Notes under the pieces: model-generated | What the model was told of the DNA's origin: nothing | Database searches by the model: none | The model's input: only the letters and a program-made list of their open reading frames with translations | Assembly: GCF_030252425.1 (NCBI RefSeq) | Contig: NZ_CP126994.1 | Coordinates: 992,001 to 1,056,000 of the forward strand | DNA length: 64,000 bases | Reading direction: 5' to 3' | DNA from: Acidisoma sp. PAMC 29798 | Lineage (GTDB): Bacteria > Pseudomonadota > Alphaproteobacteria > Acetobacterales > Acetobacteraceae | Shown: in pieces, positions 58,971 to 64,000 of the stretch | Layout of the letters: the number at the start of each line of letters is the position of its first letter | Position numbering within the stretch: the stretch's first letter is position 1 | Made by a program: the position numbers and the translations under genes

Positions 58971-59930
58971 ATGCCTTCACAGGAGATCGCCGATCACCCC
59001 CTGGCGGACTGGCTGGATGCCGCGTGCCCGCCATGGCGTGCCACCCGCGCGGACCTCGCCGCGCAATACGGTGTCCGTACAGACAACCCGTATCGATGGG
59101 CTCTCGTGACCCTGGACGTGGCTCCGCCGCCACTCAGCGGGATGCTGTGGCCCTTCGGCTTCCAGGCGTTTGCGCGATATGCGCCTGCGATGCCGCCCGT
59201 GACGCTGTCGACCCAGATATCCGTGGGTGGGGACGCGGAGGCCAATATCCGCGTCGCCGCTACCGAGTTTGCGCGGCATTTCGGACCTCGCCCGATCATT
59301 GACCGGAATAACACGCGCGCCGTCTCTTGGCAGTGGGGCGCGGCCTCCGTCACTCTGACCGTCTGGCCGCCGAGCAGGCAATCCGGTCCGAAAGCGGAGA
59401 TTCCTGCGCATGGCCGGGATCCGCGCCTCATCACGGCCTGTGCGGTGACGGTGCGGACGGGGTGGCGGCCGCCGCTTTCGCCGCGTGACACGGTTTGGCT
59501 GGAGAGCTTTGCGCCCATGGGGGCAACCCGAAACTGGACGCCGGTGAAACCCCGCGCCAACCTCGCTGAGACCGTGTTTGTCGAGGCGCAGCTTGAGTTC
59601 ATGCGCGAACCACCGTCCGATCTTGCGCGCTTCCGTGGCGTCTTCGGGCTGTCAGAGGACGGGCAGGGGTTGATCGTTTTCGAGGATGCCTTCTGCGTCA
59701 TCCCGGTGACGCAGATCGCGGCTTTCGATGTCATTCGCCTTCGACCGGCGAGGTTCAGCGGCGGTAGCACGCTCTCGGCCCGGTGCGACACCGGCTATGC
59801 CGCGTTTCCGACCAAAACCGTTCACGTGGCCCAGGGTGAGCATGCCGATGATCTGAACGACATCGCGGCGACGCTGGCGGCCGTGACGGGCAAGCCGCTC
59901 ACTTTCGTCGATTATGACGATGATGGGTGA
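58971..59930 (+). CDS. Uncharacterised 319-residue protein
   Basis: I do not recognise this family. It has no signal peptide or membrane helix. It is rich in Trp, Pro and Arg with beta-strand-like parts (PPVTLSTQISVGGDAEANIRVAATEFARHFG, SWQWGAASVTLTVWPP, GGSTLSARCDTGYAAFPTKTVHV). The last part resembles a small helical end (HADDLNDIAATLAAVTGKPLTFVDYDDDG). It stands alone between the Hint-protein gene and the GST gene. Codon use matches the neighbours, so it looks like a real gene. Confidence 0.7.
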   Translation: MPSQEIADHPLADWLDAACPPWRATRADLAAQYGVRTDNPYRWALVTLDVAPPPLSGMLWPFGFQAFARYAPAMPPVTLSTQISVGGDAEANIRVAATEFARHFGPRPIIDRNNTRAVSWQWGAASVTLTVWPPSRQSGPKAEIPAHGRDPRLITACAVTVRTGWRPPLSPRDTVWLESFAPMGATRNWTPVKPRANLAETVFVEAQLEFMREPPSDLARFRGVFGLSEDGQGLIVFEDAFCVIPVTQIAAFDVIRLRPARFSGGSTLSARCDTGYAAFPTKTVHVAQGEHADDLNDIAATLAAVTGKPLTFVDYDDDG

Positions 59931-60052
59931 TCTGTCATCCTGACCACGGGTCGATGACGGAAATCTCCAGGTCGGAGAAATGACGGATCATTTGCCGACC
60001 AAAGGGTAACCGGCGTTACTGGCGCCATCACCCCAGTATCGGGACCATCGAG

Positions 60053-60757
60053 ATGGCGGACTACGACCTCTACTACTGGCCCATTCCCTTTCGTGGCCAA
60101 TTCGTAAGGGCGATCCTTGCCTATGCCGGCAAGATCTGGACCGAGAGCGATGCCACAGCAATTCCGAAATTGATGAGCGCACCGGCAAAGAACATGCCGG
60201 TCCCGTTTATGGGTCCCCCCATCCTCATCGACAAAAAGGCGGATTTCGCCATCGCCCAGATGCCGGCGATTCTGCTGTATCTGGGTGAGACGCTCGACCT
60301 GATGCCGGCCACGCCGGCGCTTCGCGCCATGACGATGAAAACGGTACATGACGCCAATGACGTGATCGACGAGATCACCCTGGATGGCGGACGCCAGATG
60401 TGGACGGATAAGCGCTGGCAGAACTTCATTCCGCGGCTGGAAAAGTGGATGTCCTTCTGGGAAGAGACCGGCCGCCGCCACGGCCTGACGGCCGATGCCG
60501 GCTTCCTGCTTGGCAGCACGGCGCCGGGTATCGCCGATATTGTGACGGCGATCTTGTGGTCCACCATGGCCGACCGCTTCCCGAAACTCGCGGCGCTTCT
60601 GGAAGACACCGCACCCATGACGGCCGACCTGTCGCGACGGGTCTCCGCTCTGCCGCCGCTGGCGAAGCTCTTCGCCAAAGCGCGGCACGATTACGGCGAC
60701 GCCTATTGCGGCGGTCAGATTGAGGTATCACTCCGCAAGGTTCTGGACCGTCACTGA
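60053..60757 (+). CDS. Glutathione S-transferase
   Basis: A 234-residue GST. The thioredoxin-like N-terminal domain is YDLYYWPIPFRGQFVRAILAYAG, with the cis-Pro in MPVPFMGPPILID and the substrate-binding QMPAILLYLGETLDL. The C-terminal helical domain is about residues 95-234. The catalytic Tyr/Ser is in the first strand region (YYWPIPFRG). It conjugates glutathione to electrophiles or reduces peroxides; the class is not clear. Confidence 0.9.
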   Translation: MADYDLYYWPIPFRGQFVRAILAYAGKIWTESDATAIPKLMSAPAKNMPVPFMGPPILIDKKADFAIAQMPAILLYLGETLDLMPATPALRAMTMKTVHDANDVIDEITLDGGRQMWTDKRWQNFIPRLEKWMSFWEETGRRHGLTADAGFLLGSTAPGIADIVTAILWSTMADRFPKLAALLEDTAPMTADLSRRVSALPPLAKLFAKARHDYGDAYCGGQIEVSLRKVLDRH

Positions 60758-60784
60758 GCGCGATTGGCGCGCTTGAAGGTCAGC

Positions 60785-61094
60785 GTCATCGTCGGATCGC
60801 CACGGTCTGCACGGGCGCCTTCGTGCTCGCGGAAGCGGGCCTCTTGGGTGGTGGCATGCCACCACCCATTGGCTGCATGCGCGGGAGTTGCAGAGGCAAT
60901 GTCCGAAAGTGAAGGTCGATCCCCGGCCAAAGCGATCGAAACTCTGCGGGTAGAGGCGGCGCAGACCCTGATGGAGCAGAGCCGCCACCCCATCGACGTT
61001 GTTGCGCAGCAAACCGGGTTCAGCGATCGCGACCACTTGCCTCGTGCGTTTTTGCGCGGCTTCGGACAACCGCCTCAGGTGCTGCGGCGCCAGG
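60785..61094 (+). pseudogene. Decayed GlxA-type AraC regulator
   Basis: Two pieces of an AraC-family regulator with an N-terminal DJ-1/PfpI-like domain are recognisable in different frames. The first reads ATVCTGAFVLAEAGLL, then after a shift WWHATTHWLHARELQRQCPKVKVDP. The second, about 60930-61094, is the C-terminal helix-turn-helix: KAIETLRVEAAQTLMEQSRHPIDVVAQQTGFSDRDHLPRAFLRGFGQPPQVLRRQ. The linker and second half of the first domain are missing. No complete frame remains. Confidence 0.8.
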
Positions 61095-61279
61095 CGTGGC
61101 TATGGGCAGGAACGGTTAAGGATGGAGGCCGTCTGGGCGCGGAAAGCGAGGTTCGCCGCGACGCACGCGGTGGTTGATCGGACAGGCCCGCGTGCCTTAA
61201 ATTTGACGCTGGCGGCAGCGCCCGACCGCTTCGGCTGCAAGCCGTGAGCGGCAGGCGACACGGATACAATGAGGACGAC

Positions 61280-61822
61280 ATGACCCAGAACGCACCGACG
61301 ATCGTCAACATGCACACGGCGCCGGAAATCGCGGCCGACGTGCCCGCCGCTTGGACGCATTTCAGGCGCGCGTTGACGCCTGCGATGAAGGATGCGGGGC
61401 CGGGGCGTTTCGGGATGGGCCGTCTCGGCATGAACGCCAGGCGGGTGCCCCCGGGCCACAGTGCGTGCCCGGCGCACACGCATATTATGGCTGACGAGAT
61501 CTTCGTCGTGCTCGAAGGGCAAGGTCTGTTCCGCTACGGCGATCGCGTGTACGAGATCCGCCCTGGGGACTGTATTTCCTGTCCGGCCGACACGGGGATC
61601 GCCCATCAGATTGCCAACCCCACGACGCCGGACAACACGGGCGACCTGGTCTATCTCGCGATTGGCGCCGAACCGCCTGGGGACGTCTGCACCTATCCCG
61701 ACAGCGGCGCGCTCGTTATCGATGCCCTCAATCGCCACGGATTCTTGCGCGAGACCGATTATTACGAGGGCCAGCCACAACCCACGCCGCTTCTGACGCG
61801 CGGCCGCGACGCACCCGTCTGA
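61280..61822 (+). CDS. Cupin-domain protein
   Basis: A 180-residue cupin. The metal-binding motif 1 is HSACPAHTHIMADEIFVVLEGQGLFRYGDRVYEIRPGD; motif 2 contains GIAHQIANPTTPD. ATG at 61280 follows GAGGA five bases earlier. Such cupins hydrolyse or isomerise small sugars or bind them. It converges on the kinase gene but does not overlap it. Confidence 0.88.
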   Translation: MTQNAPTIVNMHTAPEIAADVPAAWTHFRRALTPAMKDAGPGRFGMGRLGMNARRVPPGHSACPAHTHIMADEIFVVLEGQGLFRYGDRVYEIRPGDCISCPADTGIAHQIANPTTPDNTGDLVYLAIGAEPPGDVCTYPDSGALVIDALNRHGFLRETDYYEGQPQPTPLLTRGRDAPV

Positions 61823-61963
61823 TCCGGGCGCGCGACGAGAAGGTGCGGGCCTATGGCGTCAACGGATCCTAACCTGATTTGGCGGAAAAGCGCAGCGTAT
61901 TCCGCCGTCCGAGCCTGGAATGCCTCTGGCATCGCGGCCAAACCGTCCCTTGGTGAAAGGGCG

Positions 61964-63457
61964 CTAGCCCTCCGCGAACCAGGGCGCGAGCTGGCGGTAC
62001 AGGCCGCGAAACCGCTGGTAACCGCGCGCATAGGCCTCGGCATGGTCCCGATTGGGCATGAGCATCGTGCCGCGATGCACCAGCGCCGCCGCGCCCGCCC
62101 AGTCATCGCTCGCGCCAGTGCCCATGGCGGCCACCCAGGCGGCGCCGAGGCAGGACCCGGGATGACCCTCCAACCGCTGGATGGGCATCTGGAGGATGTC
62201 GGACACGATCTGCATCCAGATCAGGCTGCGCGCTCCGCCGTCTGACACCAGAAGGCGCCGCACGGGGTAACCGAGCTCGCGAAAAACCTCGATGTGATGC
62301 AGAAACGCGTAGCCGACGCCTTCCAGAGCCGCGCGCCACAGATGAGCCGGGCCGTGATTGAGGCTGAGGCCGGTGATGGTGCCGCGCGCCGCAGGATCAT
62401 GGATCGGGCTTTTTTCGCCCAGCAGATAGGGCAACACGACCACGCCCTCGCTGCCGGCGGGAATGCCCTCGGCCATGCGGTCGAGATGCGCATGCGGATC
62501 GGCGACGCCCATAACCGCGCCGGCCGCGAAGCCGGTGACGATCCAGTTCAGCATTGCGCCCGTCGCGGCCATGCAGCCATTCGGCATGAAGCGGCCGGGA
62601 ATGACGTGGCGATCCAGGAACAGGCGTGCATCGGGGCGGGCGACGTCGGCCGCGAGCAGAATATCCCCCGCGCCGCCAAACTTCAGCAGCACATCGCCTG
62701 CCGCGACCACACCGGCCGCATAGGCGGAGGCGACATGATCGGCGGCCCCCGCGACCACCGGCAGGCCCACGGGCAATCCCGTTTCGGCGGCGGCCTCGGC
62801 GGTGACATGACCCAGAACCGTCTCGCTGGTGCGGATCGGCGGCAGGGCGGAGGCAGGGATGCCCGCCAGTGCCACCAGATCGGCCGCGACTGCGCCATCC
62901 GCGAGATCGACGAAGCCCGCTTCGAGCGCCCAATTGTGCTCGATCGCGCGGGCGCCGCTCAGTTTCCAGTTGATGTAGTCGTAAGAGCCGAACACGGTGC
63001 CAATGCGCGCGAAAACCTCGGGCTCATGCCGCGCGAGCCAGCGCAGCTTCGTCGCCACGATCTGCTGATTGATGCCATTGCCGGTGCGGACGAGAAAACG
63101 CGCGCCATCGACCTCGGCGGCCAGTTCCTCGACCTCACGCGCACAGCGCCCATCGCTCTGCTGGATGCTGCGACGAAGCAACTGGCCATCCTCATCGAGC
63201 AGAACCACGGCCGGCACCATGCCGGCGACGCCGATGCCCGCCAGCGTGGCGGACAAAGCCGGCTCGACGGCCAGAAGCTCCCTCACGACGGCGCAGGTAT
63301 TGCGCCACCACTGCGCGGGGTCTTCCTCCGCCCAGCCGGCATGGAGCGAGACGAGATCAACCGGCCGTGACACGATGGCGACGATCCGATCTGGCAGATC
63401 GATGAGGATACCGATCGTCGATGTCGTGCCGATATCGATGCCGATGACAGCGGCCAT
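61964..63457 (-). CDS. FGGY-family carbohydrate kinase (xylulokinase-like)
   Basis: A 497-residue FGGY kinase. The first phosphate motif is IGIDIGTTSTIGILID, followed by GWAEEDPAQWWRN, LLRRSIQQSDGR and the adenosine-binding region LKFGGAGDILLAADVARPD with LLVSDGGARSLIWMQIVSDIL. It phosphorylates a pentulose or similar sugar. The gene directly upstream is a BtpA/SgcQ-family gene, an arrangement often found with sugar-uptake genes; the substrate is not fixed. Confidence 0.92.
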   Translation of the reverse strand: MAAVIGIDIGTTSTIGILIDLPDRIVAIVSRPVDLVSLHAGWAEEDPAQWWRNTCAVVRELLAVEPALSATLAGIGVAGMVPAVVLLDEDGQLLRRSIQQSDGRCAREVEELAAEVDGARFLVRTGNGINQQIVATKLRWLARHEPEVFARIGTVFGSYDYINWKLSGARAIEHNWALEAGFVDLADGAVAADLVALAGIPASALPPIRTSETVLGHVTAEAAAETGLPVGLPVVAGAADHVASAYAAGVVAAGDVLLKFGGAGDILLAADVARPDARLFLDRHVIPGRFMPNGCMAATGAMLNWIVTGFAAGAVMGVADPHAHLDRMAEGIPAGSEGVVVLPYLLGEKSPIHDPAARGTITGLSLNHGPAHLWRAALEGVGYAFLHHIEVFRELGYPVRRLLVSDGGARSLIWMQIVSDILQMPIQRLEGHPGSCLGAAWVAAMGTGASDDWAGAAALVHRGTMLMPNRDHAEAYARGYQRFRGLYRQLAPWFAEG

Positions 63458-63466
63458 GACGTGCGC

Positions 63467-64000
63467 CTAGCGGAGCGTCGCAACCTTATCCATGAAGCGC
63501 TTCACCCGCGTGGTGTCCACGGCGTTCCAGGTATGACCATCGACTTTGAAATGCGTGCCGACGACGCAGCCGTCCGCGACGCCGAGAACATCGGTGACAT
63601 TGTCCAGATTGACGCCGGTATTGGCGAAGATCGGCACGTCCTTCACGGCCGCGCAGACGGCATTGAGGTCGGACTGCTCGGTCGCCTGACCGGTGATGGG
63701 GCCGGAGACGAGAATGGCATCCGCGAGGGAGGAGAACACGGCGCTGCGTGCCCGAAGGCCGAGCGGACGCGTATCGAGCGGTGCGGCGAATTCGGCATTG
63801 ATGTTGAACAGCAGCTTCAAGTCCCGCACGCCCAGGTCGCGCCGCGCGCGCAGCGCACCGTCACAGTCCGGCACCCACAGCCCCATGTCGGAGGCATAGA
63901 CGCCGGTGAAGATTTCGCGCACGAATTTTGCGCCCGTCGCCGCGGCGATGCCGACGCTCGCCACGGGATCCCACAGGTAGTTCACGCCGAAGGGCACGCG
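63467..64000 (-). CDS. BtpA/SgcQ-family protein, partial
   Basis: The C-terminal 177 residues of a TIM-barrel protein of the BtpA/SgcQ family; its start lies beyond the window end (family members are about 260-280 residues). Recognisable are PFGVNYLWDPVASVGIAAATGAKFVREIFTGVYASDMGLW and VPIFANTGVNLDNVTDVLGVADGCVVGTHFKVDG. Family members occur with sugar-uptake and kinase genes. It lies nine bases before the FGGY kinase gene in the same operon. Confidence 0.88.
   Translation of the reverse strand, partial: RVPFGVNYLWDPVASVGIAAATGAKFVREIFTGVYASDMGLWVPDCDGALRARRDLGVRDLKLLFNINAEFAAPLDTRPLGLRARSAVFSSLADAILVSGPITGQATEQSDLNAVCAAVKDVPIFANTGVNLDNVTDVLGVADGCVVGTHFKVDGHTWNAVDTTRVKRFMDKVATLR

Overview
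The window is GC-rich, densely packed alphaproteobacterial DNA. The 1633-residue glycine-rich surface protein ending in a Hint_2 domain, several ribose/xylose-type ABC importers and a rhizobial-style glpSTPQUV glycerol importer suggest Acetobacteraceae (Rhodospirillales), probably an environmental heterotroph. This placement is inferred from gene content, not from a marker gene. No rRNA, tRNA or CRISPR array was seen.

Layout: (1) 1-1614, the end of a polyamine-type ABC importer (PotA- and PotB-like), cut by the window start. (2) 1774-13154, a catabolic island. Leftward genes encode a TrzA/SsnA-type amidohydrolase, an FmdB zinc ribbon, a ribose-type importer that includes a fused ATPase-permease, and an Asp/Glu-racemase-like protein. 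Rightward genes encode a 3-hydroxyisobutyrate-dehydrogenase-family enzyme, a luciferase-like flavin monooxygenase, an alpha/beta hydrolase and TetR, facing a leftward flavin reductase. The enzyme classes recall pyrimidine (Rut) breakdown, but the substrate is unknown. (3) 13267-14857, a LysR regulator overlapping a short LOV blue-light receptor. (4) 14873-20773, a second sugar importer with LacI, an SMP-30 lactonase and a possible 23-codon leader ORF before the ATPase.

(5) 20779-31402 is a patchwork accessory region. It holds IS21-like terminal repeats, a probable polymorphic toxin with an immunity partner, an IS6-family element without target duplication, remnants of a tetR and a hydroxyacid dehydrogenase, two TetR-controlled detoxification or catabolic units (FAD monooxygenase; amidase with two operators) and a sulfide/persulfide module (BigR-type ArsR, rhodanese-membrane protein, persulfide-dioxygenase-like enzyme). 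(6) 31399-33918 is a PAS-PAS-GGDEF-EAL protein. (7) 34227-38063 is a tightly overlapping operon of glycosyltransferases around a radical-SAM/SPASM enzyme, followed by a convergent molybdopterin oxidoreductase-cytochrome b pair and a tiny membrane protein.

(8) 40928-51790 is a complete glycerol operon read leftward: glpR, glpD, glpS, glpT, glpP, glpQ, glpU, glpV, glpK and a tail gene. Three AAACGAA repeats before glpD look like the repressor site, and a hairpin with a T-run lies between glpV and glpK. (9) 51791-58742 holds a 2OG-Fe(II)-oxygenase-like protein, a LuxR-type regulator and the giant Hint-domain protein with about nine 24-residue repeats. (10) 58971-64000 holds a protein of unknown function, a GST, a decayed GlxA-type AraC regulator, a cupin, an FGGY kinase and the end of a BtpA/SgcQ-family gene cut by the window end.

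The best candidates for undescribed biology are the LysR-LOV pair, the catabolic island with its fused transporter, the glycosyltransferase-rSAM operon, the toxin-immunity pair and the LuxR-Hint surface protein.
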